A DNA stretch of 64,000 bases from Verrucomicrobiota bacterium (GCA_016199985.1 JACQFQ010000072.1:23473-87472), one strand, 5' to 3'. Positions 1 to 12,600 are shown, numbered from the stretch's first letter. Numbers and translations: made by a program. The notes: a model not told the origin generated them from the letters alone.

Positions 1-3000
1 GATGGTCTTCACCGTCACTTTGTCAAACCCGTCGACGACTCCGGTCAGCGTTTGCTATTCGACCTCGCCGGGTTCCGCCACGAACGTTCTCGATTACACG
101 AGCGCCTCCTGGACCCTGGTGTTCGCGCCGGGAGAGACCGAGAAGACCCTCAGCATTCAAGTGGCGGGAGACAGCGTGGACGAGGTGGATGAAACGTTCT
201 CTCTCGCTCTCTGCGACCCGGTGAACGCCACATTGGCGCGCGACGATGACCCGTCCTCGCGGCAAACCATGACCGTCACCGGAACCATCATTGACAACGA
301 CGACGCGCCGGAGATCTCGGTTTCGGATGTGACGGTTTCCGAGCCTGGCTCCGGCGCGGCCGGAAAGGCCTACGCGAACTTCATCGTGAGTCTTTCGCGA
401 CCCAGCTCGCGGGACATAACGCTCTTCTATCGCACCGCCCAAATCGTGGGGACTGACGGCTCGTTGCTCTCGGATTCGGCCACGGTCGGCGCCGATTATG
501 AGAACGCCTACGAGGAGAAGGAGGCCACCCTGGTGGTCGCGGCGGGCTCGACCACGGCGACCATCCCGATCCAGGTCAAGAAGGACCTCTTGGATGAGTA
601 TGACGAGAAGTTCAGCCTGAGAGTCCGCGTGGATCCGCAGACCTCGGCGCGTCTGGCGACCCTGCTGAACGGCGACGCTCGGGCCACGATCGTGGACGAT
701 GATCCCCTCCCATACATCCAGTTTGCGTCGGGCGCGGCGACGACTCCGGAAGGACATGCCGGGAACACAGTCATCCCCCTGACCGTGAAGCTGTCGGCGG
801 TGAGCGGACGAGAGACGTCGGTGGTGGTCAGCACCGCCCAGGGCACCGCCATCGAAACCACCACGGCGGCGGGGGACCCCGCCGACTTCGTCGATCTCTT
901 CGAGACCGTGGTGTTCAAGCCCGGCGAGACGGAGCACGTCGTGAACATCGAGGTCATAGGCGACACGCGCGACGAGGCGGCGACGGAGGACTTCTACGTG
1001 AACCTGCTCACGCCGGTGAACGCGCAGACGGGAACCACCGAGGCCAATCCGAACCATGTCGTTGTGACCATCGCGGACGATGACGCGGGGGCCGACGCCG
1101 GACCCTGGTACGTGGAGTTCAGCCGGACTCAATACGATGTTGTCGAAGGCGCCTCAGTGGATATCACGTTGGTTCGCGCGGAAGGCAGCCAGGAGCCGGT
1201 CGCGGTGTTCTGGACCCTCGGCGGGACGGCGACAGCGGGCGTGGACTACACCTCGAGTTGGGATCTTGGGGCCCATGGACGTCGCGGCATCGTGCGCTTC
1301 GCTTCCGACGAATCGACGAAAACGTTCACCCTCTCCACGACGCGGGACGGCGTCTATGAGGGCGACGAGACGGTTCAGCTCTTTGTCGCGAACCCGAAAG
1401 GCGGGGCTGTGCGAGGCGTGAACAAGAACGCGACCCTCACCATCCACGAGGCGGACAGCCTGCCCGTTGTCTCGATCACTTACCTCGACGCTTCAGGGAA
1501 CGTTGCGACCCCTCTCGCCAAGGAGGGCAAAAGCCTCATTTATACGGTGAGCGTTAGCGGGGCCTCGACTCTCCCAGTGAGCGTGGATTGGAGCGCGGTG
1601 AATGACACCGCGGTGGCGACGGACGACTACACCGCCACGCCTGCTACGCTCGTCTTCAATTACGATCCGGTGAAGGGCTTCGTCCCCCAAACCATTCAGG
1701 TCAATTTGGTGGATGATCACGACGCCGAGGCCGAGGAGACCTTCAGGGTCCGGTTGGACAACCTGGTGAACGCCGTCTTTTCGTCCACGTCGCCCTTGAG
1801 CCTCGGCTTGCGCGTCATGCCGGGCGTCGGTGTCGCGACTCCGATCGTGATCCTCTCGAACTCGATCGACGGATACATCCAGGACAACGACTCCGTGCCG
1901 GTCACGGATCGCGTCTTCTACGACACGAACGGGAACGGCTCTTTCGATTCGGATTTCGACTACGGTCTTGCCTCAATTCGCGTGACGGCCACGGACCCGC
2001 AGAGCGGCGCGCTCCTCTCGGGCTCCACGGACGCCGACGGCTACGTCACTTTCCAGCTCACCCTGGGGACCTCGACTTTCGCGGTGTCGGAGACAGACCC
2101 CGATCTGCCGGAGGGCGCGACCGTGACGACGGGCGGCTTCGACTTTGAAGTCGTGGTGGTCGCGGGGGGCGGCGCTCCAGATGTGGGGTTGACGGCCGCG
2201 CTTGTCGGCGCTGTTCCCGTCGGCTCGACGGGCAACGCCGGGGTGGGATTTGATGATACGGCGTACGGCGGCCCGGGCGACGATGTCGTGAATGGCGGGG
2301 GGGGCAATGATTGGCTGTATGGCGGGCATTGGATCGGTCCCGGCAACGCGTGCTCTGGAGCGGTCTACAGCGCGAACCTCCTTCGCGAGTCAGCCGGATC
2401 TGGCCGGTTTTACGTGGATGCCGCGACGATCATCGCGGACGGCTCGATTGGCGACCATGTGTTCCTGGATGCGGATGGGAACGGGCATCGTAACGGCGAA
2501 TCGGGCGTGGCCGGCGTCCAGGTGAATCTCTTCGACGCCGAGTGGCAGTGGGTCGCCTCAACATGGACCGACTCCGCCGGGAACTACGCCTTCAACAAGC
2601 TGGCCCACGGAACGTACTACGCGCAGTTCGTTCCTCCGCCGGGTTATCAGTTGACGCAGCAGAAGAACAAAACGCCCGCGAACGACACGAACGACAGCGA
2701 TGCCGACGAGCTTACCGGGTTGACGGCCGCCATTGTGGTGGATAGCGCGACTCCCATTCAAACGATCGACGCGGGATTGAAGCTCATCGCGAACTCGTCC
2801 ACCGGCCCCTGGGCGGTCTATTTCGCCAGCACCGTCTACAGCGTTCGTGAAGCGACGGGCTTCGCGGCCATTCCCGTCCAGCGCGTTCCCGGCAGCCAGG
2901 AGCCCCTGGCGGTGTTCCGTGTCGGAGGCGGGGTCACCACTCTCGAGAGCAACGGCGACGCGCCCGTCTCTCCTGCGAGCCTGGATGACTATCTGGCGGC

Positions 3001-6000
3001 GACTGGCCTTCTCCGTTTTGGCGCGTCGGAGACCCAGCGCGTATTTGTTGTCCCCATCGTGGTGGACGCCCTTGCGGAAGGCCCCGAGAGTCTGCGGCTG
3101 TTCCTTCTCAATCCCAAGGGCGGGGCGGTGACAGGAGCCCCGTCGGTCGCGACGCTTCTGATTTTTGACGATGTGTGCCCTGACAACGACACGATCGACG
3201 GCGGAGACGGGGACGACGTGCTGCTCGGCGATTACGGATACTACGACCCTTCTCTTGCGAATCCTTTCGTGCAGCTTGGCGGGATGGGGAACGACGCGCT
3301 CATCGGAGGAGACGGCGCCGACAAACTGTACGGCGAGGGCGGCGATGATGTCCTCGAAGGCGGCGCGGGCGACGACACCGTTCTCGCGGGCGGCGGCGGC
3401 AATGACGTGTATCGCTGGGACGGCGACGTCTCGCAGGGCAGCGACGTGGTTTTCGAAGATCCCGCGCCGGCGGGAGGCGTCGACACGATCGATCTCTCGA
3501 CCACCAGCGCCAGCGTGACCCTGAATCTGGCGTTGGGCGGCACGACGACCATCGGCGGCCTCACCCTCACGTTGCCCGCGGGCAATATCGAGAACGTCTC
3601 CGCTGGATCCGGCAACGACATTTTGGTTGGAAACGACGCGAACAATGTTCTCATCGGCAACGCTGGCGACGACCAGTTGACCGGCGGACGCGGCGACGAC
3701 AGCCTGGACGGCGGCGAGGGCAACGACAGCTACCTGTTCAACGCGAGCGCGGAGCAGGGCCATGATCATATCTACGAGCCCGCGAAAACGGGTGTGGACG
3801 TGATCGACTTCGCGGGCACCGACGCTCTGCACCCGGTCACCCTCGATCTGAGCCTCAGCGTGGATCAACGGGTGAATGGGAATCTCACGCTCACCCTGCA
3901 CACAGTCGACCTCTCCTCCAATCAGCAGCTCCTCTATCTGGGCGACACGATTCTTGTCGTGACCCGTGTAAGCCTTCTCCCCGCGACGCCTCAGGAGTCC
4001 GGGATCGAGAACCTGTACGGCGGCGCCGGCGCCGATTCTCTGACAGGCAATCAAAGAGACAATGTCATCTGGGGTCGGGAAGGCAGCGATCACCTGGATG
4101 GCGGATCGGCGGGCTACGATACGTTGAAGGAAGCGCGCGCCGGGAACTGGACGCTCAGCGACGGGCTGCTGTCGCTGGCCAGCGCCGGAGAGACCGACAC
4201 TTTCCCCGCCGGGACTTTCGATGAGATCCAGCTCGCGGGCGACGACGGTCCGAACACCCTCGACGCGTCCAGCTTCAGCGGCCTGGTTCGGCTGAGCGGA
4301 AACGGCGGCGACGACGTGCTCAAGGGCGGAACCGGGACCAACTACCTGGATGGAGGCGCGGGCAACGACACGATTTTCGCGAACGGGAAGACCAACACTC
4401 TCACCGGAGGCTTGGGCCTGGACGCCATCGTGGGATCCACGCTCGCTGGCGCCGTGGACACGCTCGTGGAAACCCGCGACGCGAACATGACGCTTACCGA
4501 CGCCAAGCTGCGAGTGAACGGCGTTGACGAGGACACCCTTTCCAGCATCGAGATCGCGATTCTCACAGGCGGCGCCGGCAAGAACAAGTTGGACGCCTCC
4601 GGATTCCACGGCGTTGTGACGCTCGATGGCGCCGGCGGGAATGACCAATTGATCGGAACGTCCGGGAACGACCAACTTATCGGCGGAGCCGGGGATGACG
4701 TCCTGGCCGGAGGGCTTGGCGACGACATCTACCTCTATGATCCGGATACGGCTCTTGGTTTTGACCTAATCGTGGAACGCGCGGGGGAAGGGAACGACAC
4801 GATCGATTTCCAGGCGGCGACGACCGTCGGCGTCACGCTGGCGCTCGACACCGAGCTGCGCCAGGAAGTCGCGCCGGGACTCGCGATCGCTCTATCCGAC
4901 GGGGACCCGGCAAAGCGCGTCGACACGTTCGAGAACATCGAAGGAGGGCAGGGGAGCGACGTGCTTCGCGGCAACAGCCTGGCGAACGCCATCGATGGGA
5001 ACGATGGAAGCGATGTGATCACGGGCGCCCTGGGGAATGATTCCCTCACCGGGGGCGACGGCGTCGGGCCTGACGGGGAGCCCTACTCAGATCGGCTCGT
5101 CGAGGCGCGGGATGTCCTGGTGATGGTTCTCACGCCGACGGCGTTGCTGGCGGGCTCCGAGGTGGATACTCTTGCGGGCTTCGAGACAGCCACGCTGGCG
5201 GGCGGTCCCAGCGCCAACTTCATCAATGCTTCCTCGTTCGCGGGTTCCGTCACCCTCATTGGGGGCGCCGGAAACGACCAGCTTCGCGGAGGCGCTGGGG
5301 ATGACATCCTGATTGGAGGAGCTGGGGATGATGATCTCCGCGGGGGACTCGGCAACGATGTGTACTCCTTCGACGCGGGGATTGCGCTCGGCGCCGACAT
5401 TGTTCGGGAAGCGGTCGACAGCGGCGCCGACAGTCTGGATTTCTCAGGCACGGTCGCCGCGGCCATCGTCATCGCGCTGAACTCAGGCGCTTCGCAATCG
5501 GTGAACGCCAACCTGACGCTGACTCTGGACGACGCGGACGGAGATCCGGCGACCCACGCCGATGTGATCGAGAATGTCATCGGGGGCGGCGGGAGCGATC
5601 GCATCACGGGCAACTCCCTGGCCAACCACCTTCAGGGCGGGGAAGGCGACGACACCCTCGAAGGCCTGGGAGGCGACGATACGCTGGAAGGGGGCAACGG
5701 CGGCGATGTGTACCTGTTCGATCTCGATAATAGCTTGGGTTCCGACCAGGTCGTCGAGGCGCTCGACGCCCCCGGCGTGGACCGCCTGGACTTCAGCGCG
5801 AGCGCCGCCGCCGTGGGCGACGCGACGACCCCTCTCGATCTGGGCCGGGGCTCCGCGCAAGCGCTCCCGGGAGGCCACCTCACCGTCACGCTCCTGCTCT
5901 GCAATGCCATCGAAGATTTCACGGGGGGGGGCGGCGATGATCATGTCGTTGGAAACGCGCTGAACAATACTCTGCGAGGCGGAGAAGGGGCGGATACGCT

Positions 6001-6649
6001 GGATGGAGGACTCGGCGACGATGTGTTGCTGGGGGAGGGAGGATCCGATGATCTGTCCGGAGGCGAGGGCAAAGACACTCTGAAGGGCGGCGACGGCGCG
6101 GACGTCTTGCGAGGCCAACAGCACGACGATGTGCTGCTCGGCGGCGATGGCGATGACACTCTCAAGGGCGGCGATGGGAACGACTCCCTGACGGGCGGCG
6201 CAGGGAACGATACGTTGACCGGCGGCGACGGTGACGATCTCTACGTGTTCGCCAACTCATGGGGCGTGGATGTGATGAGCGAGCTGACCGCCGGCGGAAA
6301 CGACACGGCCGACTTCTCGTCCGTTTCAAGCCTGGGCATCACGGCGACCCTGAACGCCTCGGTCGCGGTCAGCTCCGGAGCCCAAAGCGTGACAGACGTC
6401 GGGCTGTGGATTGAGAATTGGAAAGGAACCGCCCTGCCTGACGTGTTCAACGTCACGCCGTCGGTTCAGATCAGCCTGCTGATCAGCGCTGCCAAGCCCT
6501 CAACCGGTCCGCCCGGGGGAGACAGCCTCGTCTACGACGCCCTGTCCTTGGTCACCTCGAACCTTGGCGGCGAGCTGGTGAGCAGCGGCCTGCAGCCTCT
6601 TTATCATTCCGGATTCGAGAACGTGAGTTTCATCCATCTGCCTCCCTGA
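1..6649 (+). CDS. Giant RTX / Calx-beta / SdrD_B exoprotein, 5'-truncated
   Basis: The gene is already inside a Calx-beta domain at base 1, so the true start lies upstream; 2215 residues are visible. In order: about five Calx-beta domains (to about residue 640) with the usual acidic DNDD/DDDP ends, an SdrD_B-like domain beginning 'DTNGNGSFDSD', a first RTX block (GGPGDDVVNGG), a second SdrD_B-like domain (DADGNGHRNGESG), another Calx-beta domain, and from about residue 1060 long arrays of GGxGxDxLxGG calcium-binding nonamers. The RTX nonamers alternate with a recurring module of about 110-140 residues that reads 'YLFD...LGxD...xIDF...NLTLTL...ENVxGG'. RTX proteins are normally secreted by type I systems and fold in external calcium, so an adhesin or surface-layer role is inferred. 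No enzymatic domain was seen and no secretion apparatus is encoded nearby. The stop lies 44 bases before the next giant gene. Confidence 0.9.
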   Translation, partial: MVFTVTLSNPSTTPVSVCYSTSPGSATNVLDYTSASWTLVFAPGETEKTLSIQVAGDSVDEVDETFSLALCDPVNATLARDDDPSSRQTMTVTGTIIDNDDAPEISVSDVTVSEPGSGAAGKAYANFIVSLSRPSSRDITLFYRTAQIVGTDGSLLSDSATVGADYENAYEEKEATLVVAAGSTTATIPIQVKKDLLDEYDEKFSLRVRVDPQTSARLATLLNGDARATIVDDDPLPYIQFASGAATTPEGHAGNTVIPLTVKLSAVSGRETSVVVSTAQGTAIETTTAAGDPADFVDLFETVVFKPGETEHVVNIEVIGDTRDEAATEDFYVNLLTPVNAQTGTTEANPNHVVVTIADDDAGADAGPWYVEFSRTQYDVVEGASVDITLVRAEGSQEPVAVFWTLGGTATAGVDYTSSWDLGAHGRRGIVRFASDESTKTFTLSTTRDGVYEGDETVQLFVANPKGGAVRGVNKNATLTIHEADSLPVVSITYLDASGNVATPLAKEGKSLIYTVSVSGASTLPVSVDWSAVNDTAVATDDYTATPATLVFNYDPVKGFVPQTIQVNLVDDHDAEAEETFRVRLDNLVNAVFSSTSPLSLGLRVMPGVGVATPIVILSNSIDGYIQDNDSVPVTDRVFYDTNGNGSFDSDFDYGLASIRVTATDPQSGALLSGSTDADGYVTFQLTLGTSTFAVSETDPDLPEGATVTTGGFDFEVVVVAGGGAPDVGLTAALVGAVPVGSTGNAGVGFDDTAYGGPGDDVVNGGGGNDWLYGGHWIGPGNACSGAVYSANLLRESAGSGRFYVDAATIIADGSIGDHVFLDADGNGHRNGESGVAGVQVNLFDAEWQWVASTWTDSAGNYAFNKLAHGTYYAQFVPPPGYQLTQQKNKTPANDTNDSDADELTGLTAAIVVDSATPIQTIDAGLKLIANSSTGPWAVYFASTVYSVREATGFAAIPVQRVPGSQEPLAVFRVGGGVTTLESNGDAPVSPASLDDYLAATGLLRFGASETQRVFVVPIVVDALAEGPESLRLFLLNPKGGAVTGAPSVATLLIFDDVCPDNDTIDGGDGDDVLLGDYGYYDPSLANPFVQLGGMGNDALIGGDGADKLYGEGGDDVLEGGAGDDTVLAGGGGNDVYRWDGDVSQGSDVVFEDPAPAGGVDTIDLSTTSASVTLNLALGGTTTIGGLTLTLPAGNIENVSAGSGNDILVGNDANNVLIGNAGDDQLTGGRGDDSLDGGEGNDSYLFNASAEQGHDHIYEPAKTGVDVIDFAGTDALHPVTLDLSLSVDQRVNGNLTLTLHTVDLSSNQQLLYLGDTILVVTRVSLLPATPQESGIENLYGGAGADSLTGNQRDNVIWGREGSDHLDGGSAGYDTLKEARAGNWTLSDGLLSLASAGETDTFPAGTFDEIQLAGDDGPNTLDASSFSGLVRLSGNGGDDVLKGGTGTNYLDGGAGNDTIFANGKTNTLTGGLGLDAIVGSTLAGAVDTLVETRDANMTLTDAKLRVNGVDEDTLSSIEIAILTGGAGKNKLDASGFHGVVTLDGAGGNDQLIGTSGNDQLIGGAGDDVLAGGLGDDIYLYDPDTALGFDLIVERAGEGNDTIDFQAATTVGVTLALDTELRQEVAPGLAIALSDGDPAKRVDTFENIEGGQGSDVLRGNSLANAIDGNDGSDVITGALGNDSLTGGDGVGPDGEPYSDRLVEARDVLVMVLTPTALLAGSEVDTLAGFETATLAGGPSANFINASSFAGSVTLIGGAGNDQLRGGAGDDILIGGAGDDDLRGGLGNDVYSFDAGIALGADIVREAVDSGADSLDFSGTVAAAIVIALNSGASQSVNANLTLTLDDADGDPATHADVIENVIGGGGSDRITGNSLANHLQGGEGDDTLEGLGGDDTLEGGNGGDVYLFDLDNSLGSDQVVEALDAPGVDRLDFSASAAAVGDATTPLDLGRGSAQALPGGHLTVTLLLCNAIEDFTGGGGDDHVVGNALNNTLRGGEGADTLDGGLGDDVLLGEGGSDDLSGGEGKDTLKGGDGADVLRGQQHDDVLLGGDGDDTLKGGDGNDSLTGGAGNDTLTGGDGDDLYVFANSWGVDVMSELTAGGNDTADFSSVSSLGITATLNASVAVSSGAQSVTDVGLWIENWKGTALPDVFNVTPSVQISLLISAAKPSTGPPGGDSLVYDALSLVTSNLGGELVSSGLQPLYHSGFENVSFIHLPP

Positions 6650-6693
6650 GTCATGTGCGACAGCTTTTCATCCGAAATGAAGTGTGAGGGAAT

Positions 6694-9600
6694 ATGAACG
6701 CTATACCTGTGTACCTCGAGAGATGCGGACCGGCGCCTGCGCGGCCTGACCGACGCCCGTCTTCGTCCGCCGTGCGGCGCGCGATCGCCGCGGGGATTCT
6801 TGTTGCCTGGCATTGCGCGATCTCCGCGTCCGCCGCGGGGCTCCCTCCTGTCCTTACCGCGATTCCCGACCAGGTTATCAACGAGGACACCACGAGCGCC
6901 CTGCTGCCCTTTATCGTCTCGGATCCCGACAGCGCCTTGAACCGCATCACCGTCACTTGGGCCTCCGGGAATTCCAACGTTGTCGGGCTGGGGGGCATTG
7001 TTCTCGGCGGGAGCGGCAGCAATCTGACGTTGAGGGTCACTCCGGTGGCCAACGCCTCGGGGCTCGCCGTGATTTCGCTCATCGCCTCCGACGGAGTGAA
7101 CACTTCCACCAACTCCTTCAAGGTGACCGTTCGCTCGGTGAATGATCGTCCCGTCATCAGCAACTTCTTTCCTGTGAACATGGACGAGGACAGGACCACG
7201 GCCGAGATCCCGTTCACCGTGAGCGACGTGGAAACGCCGCTAAACCAACTCATCGTCACAGCGAAGGCCGCCAACCCGATCCTGATGCCCGACACGGGCT
7301 TCGTCTTTGGAGGGGGCGGTGGAACCCGCACGCTGGTGATGACGCCGGCCCCCAATCAGTTCGGTCAGACGCTCGTCACCGTCAGCGTCAGCGACGGCCA
7401 GGACACCACGTCCACCGACTTCCAGCTGACGGTGGGCCCCGTGAACGACGGACCGTTCTTCGTCGCGCCAATCCCCGATCTGGTGATCGACGAGGACACG
7501 ACGAGCCCGCCCATCTCCATCGATTTCGATGACATCGACACCCCGCCGTCGCAGCTGGTCGTGAACGTCGACGCGGCGGACCCCTTTGTGTTTCGCCCTG
7601 ACAAGGTGATTCTCACGGGCACCGGTCGCCATCGCACGCTCAGGCTGACGCCCATTCCCAACGTCACGGGCGTCGCCCTCTTCACCGTCACGGTGTCGGA
7701 CGGGGGGCTGGCGCCCGCGAAAGCGCGGTTCCAGGTGACGGTGAGGCCCGTGAACGATCCTCCCACTATCACGGAAATCCTGGATCAAGTGACGGATGAG
7801 GACACGCCGATCCTTGCGCAGTACCGGATCACCGACCTGGAAACGCCCCTGGCCAACCTCCAGCACACGGTGGTGTCCGACAACCCAACGCTCTTCCCTC
7901 CGGACGCGATATCGATTGTTTCCCTGCCCTTTCTGCCGGCTGTTCGTTTGGCGCCCGCTCCCAACCAAAATGGAACCGCTCGCGTCACGGTGACCGTCAC
8001 CGACACCGACGGCGCGTCGGCGCAGACCTCCTTCCGCGTTCATGTGGTCCCGGTGGATGATCCGCCGACCATCACGGCCATCGCGAACCAGGTGGTCGAC
8101 GAGGACACCGTCGTTGGGCCGCTCAGCTTCACTGTTCAGGACCCGGACACGCCTCTGGACCAACTGGTGCTCACCGCTCACAGCATCTTCCAGAACGTCG
8201 TTCCGGACGACCAGATCGTGATCAGCGGGACCGGAAGCAATCGCACGGTGACTGTGACGCCGGCGGCAAACGGGTCCGGCGCGACGCCGATCGACATCAG
8301 TGTTGCGGACGGCACTTTCATCGTCGGCATCCGTTTCAACGTTCAGGTGAACGCGATTAATGACGCGCCCACGATCTCTCCGATTCTCGATCAGGTCGCG
8401 ACGCGTGGCGCGACGCTGGGTCCCATCCCATTCGTGATTGGCGACGTTGAGCAGGTCCCCCAGGCCCTCACGCTGTCGAGGACCTCGGACAACCTCGATC
8501 TGCTTCCCCTGAGCGCGATCATCCTTGGAGGAGGAATAGGATCCAACCGCACGGTGACCCTGAAGCCCGTCGCGGGGAAGGTCGGCGTGGCCAACCTGTC
8601 GCTCCAGGTGACCGACCAGGGAGGCGCCGTGGGCAGCAATCGGTTCAGCGTGAGCGTTGTCGCGCAGACACAGGCGCCGCGCATCCTCCGCGAGCCCGCG
8701 GATCAAGACATCCCCGAGGGACAGCCGCTGAAACTCGAGGTGATCGCGACCGGCGACGGACCCCTGACCTACCAGTGGCGATTCAAGGACAACGACATTC
8801 CCAACGCGACGGACTCCATCCTGACCATTCCTGCCGCCACGGTTCTGAACAGCGGTGAGTTCTCTGTTGTGGTGCACAACGCCAACGGCGACGCCACGAG
8901 CCGCAAGGCGAACGCGAAGGTGACTCCGCATGACTTTGGGGACGCGCCGCCCAAGTATCCGGTCCTTGCGCCGAACGGCGCCGCCCAGGGCATTCACGCG
9001 GGCTACGGGCTCGGGGCTGTCCCGGACGCCGAGCCCGATGGCCAGCCGTCGATCGACGCGAGCGGCGATGGCGGGGATGAAGATGGCGTTCAGTTCCTGA
9101 CGCCCCTGATTCCCGGACAGATGTCCACAGTCGCGATTACGATGACAGACACATGGCATCCCTCGATCGGGGCGGCCGTGGACGGTCAATTGATGTTCTG
9201 GATCGATTTCAACACGAACAACGTTTGGGGAGATCCGGGCGAGGCATTCGGCCCGTATCGAATGCGTCGCGCGGGAGTGACCAACATCACCTTCCAGGTG
9301 CCCGCGGCCGCGTTTGTGGGGACAACCTATGCCCGCTTTCGGCTCAGCGTGGACAACGCGAAGGGCCCCACCGGGATCACCGACGAGGCGGGCGAGGTCG
9401 AGGACTATGCGGTTCAGGTCGGAGGATCGTCCAACACCACGGGTCGCGCCGACTACGGCGATGCCCCGACAGTCTATCTCACGCGTCGCGAGGACAACGG
9501 CGCAAGCCACGCCCCGAACACGGGCGCGCTGATCGCCCTCGGGAATCGCGTCGACTATGAGACCAATGGCCTGCCTTCGGTCGGCGCCGTGTCGGACGAC

Positions 9601-12600
9601 AACAACGGCCCCGTGAACGATGAGGATGGCGTGGCGACGCCCTTGAACTGGGCGCCAGGGCGGCTCGTGAGCCTGCCGGTGATGGTCACCGCCCCGGGCA
9701 TCGCGCGGCTGAATCTCTGGGTGGACTGGAACCAGACCAACGGCTTCAACAACAGTGGCGAGTGGGTGGTGAGCAACCTCGTGGTCTTCGGCGGAACAAA
9801 CACGGTCACCTTTCAGGTTCCGTCGACGGCCAAGGCGGGGACCACTTACGCCCGGTTCCGGCTGAGCACCCAGCCCGGCACGAATTACTTCGGCCCCGCG
9901 CCCGATGGCGAGGTGGAGGATTACAAGGTCCAGATTTCCCAGGAGGGCGGCGGAATTCTGGCTCTCGATTGGGGGGACGCGCCGGAGTCGGGGACGAGCT
10001 TTCATACTCTTGAAGCGAGCGGCGGTCCGCGGCACTCCGTGACGAACGCCCTGATGCTCGGCACGAAGGTCGACGCGGAGGCCGACGGCCAGCCCAACAG
10101 CACGGCGACCGGAGATGATCTCACCTCCAATGATGAGGATGGCGTGATCATTCCCACCGGCATCAAGCCGGGCGACGCCATCGAGATCCAGGTCTTCGTG
10201 ACCATGGCTCCCGGATCGCTGGCCTTCGTCGACGCGTGGGCGGATTTCAATCGCAATGGCTCCTGGGCCGACGCGGGCGAAAACATCGCCAACCATTGGC
10301 TGGTGACTCCGGGAACGAACCGGCTCGCTTTGACCGTCCCCGTCAACGCGGTTCCGGGCCTGGCTCACTCGCGGTGGCGGCTGAGCCGGACGGGCGGGCT
10401 TTCGCCGGACGGTTACGGCGGCGACGGCGAGGTGGAGGATCATCGCTTCCGCATTCAGAAGGGCGTCGACCAAACGCCCGGAGCTTGCCAACTCGGTTGC
10501 GCCTCCTCCGACTTCTGGATCACCTTCCCTGGAAACTATTCGTTCGATGTGGAGCGTGCGTCCCCGCAGCTCACGGTCCTTGGGGACCCGGGGGTGTCGG
10601 TTCAGGTGACATCGACCGCCCTGGCGAGCCCGCTGGCGCGCGTCATTCCAGCGTCGGGGATCATGACCATCACGCTGGATCGCGCTGTGGATCTCGACAA
10701 CTCCATCGAAACCGTCGAGACCAAAGGCGTCCATATCACCTCCTCCGCGCCGATCCAGGTCTATGGCTTGAGCAAGGTGTTGCAATCCTCCGATGGCTTT
10801 CTGGCTTTGCCTGTCACGGCCCTGGGCTTGGACTATGTCGTCGCCGCCTACAAGAACACTCAAACCGGCGTGCCTGAGCTGAACGGCACGCAGTTCGCGA
10901 TCGTCTCGAGCCAGACCAACACGCACGTCACCATCACGCTGCCCGTGAGCACGGGGACCCATTTCGCCGGCGTTCCATTCGTGGTGACGCTGGCGGGCGC
11001 GGGCTACACATGGCAGCTCCGCAATACTCTGGACGGGGCGGACCTGACCGGCGCGTTGATCACGTCGGACAAGCCCATCGCTGTGTTTGGCGGCCACCGG
11101 ATCGCGAACATCAATTCCTCCGATTTGTTCTTCGCCGACTATGTGGTGGAGCAGCTTCCGCCCAAGTCGCATTGGGGGAACGAATTCTACTCGACCCCGC
11201 TCGCGACCCGGAGCGGCGATCTGCTTCGCGTGATCGCGGGAACCTCCAACACCACCGTGACCGTGAGCGGCGTCGCTCGCATCCTGCCGAAGCCGGGATC
11301 CTTTGCGGATTATCTTCTGTCCTCGGCCGCGGCCATCACCTCGGACAAGCCCATTCTGGTGCAGCAGTACGCCAACAGCGCCGACTACGATTCGGTGAGC
11401 AACGCCGACCCGTTCATGGTGACCCTGCCCGCGCGCAGCCATTACGGCGCGTCCGTGACCCTCGCGACGCCGTTGAGCGGGTTCACCGCCGACTACGTGA
11501 GCATCGTCGTGCCTAAGTCCGCCCGGAATTCCGTTCAACTCGGGTCCGCCACGATAGACGGCAGCCTGTTCGCCAACATCCCCGGCACAAGCTTCGCCTG
11601 GTACGCGACGAATGTGCCGCCCGGAAAGTACACGGTGACCGCGGACGAGCCCGTGGGAGTGATCGTGTATGGATGGAATCTTTACGAATCGTTTGGGTGG
11701 TCCGGCTGCGTGAACTTTGGGGACACGACCCCGCCTGTCATTCAATGTCCGAACACTCTCTCCGTGCAGTCCGCGAACGGACAACCCGTCGCGACGCAGT
11801 TCGCCGTGACCGCCATCGACGCCTGCGATCCCGAGGTCACCGTGACTTGCGCGCCGCCGTCCGGGTCGCTGTTCCCCGTGGGGAGCACCGTCGTCACATG
11901 CACCGCCACCGATCACTCGGGCAATGTCGCCGTCTGCGCTTTCACCGTGGAGGTGAGGACCGGCGCCGTCGAGGATTGGGGCGACGCGCCCTCCTCCTAT
12001 CCAACGCTCCGTGCGAACAATGGGGCGCGGCACACGATCGTTTCGGGATGGAAACTCGGACAGGTGATCGATGGAGAGACCGACGGGCAGCCTTCGGCGG
12101 ACGCTTTGGGCGATGACCAGGCGCCCGCGCTGGACGACGAGGATGGGGTCATTGCCCTGAGCTCGTTCATTCCGGGCGGCGTGGCGACGGTCCAGGCGCT
12201 GCCCTCCACCAACGGCTTCATCAACGCTTGGGTGGATTGGAATGGCAACGGAGTCTGGGAAGCGTCCGAGCAGATGGCCACCGACGTGCCTGTCGCGCCT
12301 CCGAGCGTTCAACTCTCCTTCATCGTGCCATCCGCCGCGGCGCATGGAAAAGTTTTTGCGCGGTTCCGTTTCAACAAGAGCGGGCATCTCGGGCCTGGCG
12401 GCCCGGCGAGCGAGGGCGAAGTGGAAGACTACGCCTTCAACGTCGGGGCCGGGCTTGGGGATCAGGGGGTGAACCCCACGGGTGGCGCGGCGGTCACGCC
12501 CGCCTCAAACGGGGACATCGTGGTGTCGAGCCTGGGTGGCTCCGGCCAGGACGGCGTGAGCATACCCCTCGTCGCGCCTACCGCGAGCTGGCAGAGCTCG

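Noticed and set aside
2558..4675. A 705-codon minus-strand frame opposite the RTX gene
   Set aside because: It is antisense to RTX and SdrD_B repeats, with no recognisable motif. Repetition in the sense strand explains the openness.
7240..12387. A 1715-codon open frame on the minus strand opposite the GEVED giant
   Set aside because: It is fully antisense to a gene with clear domains and a signal peptide, and its translation is Arg/His/Gly-rich without domains. High-GC codon usage keeps the antisense frame open.
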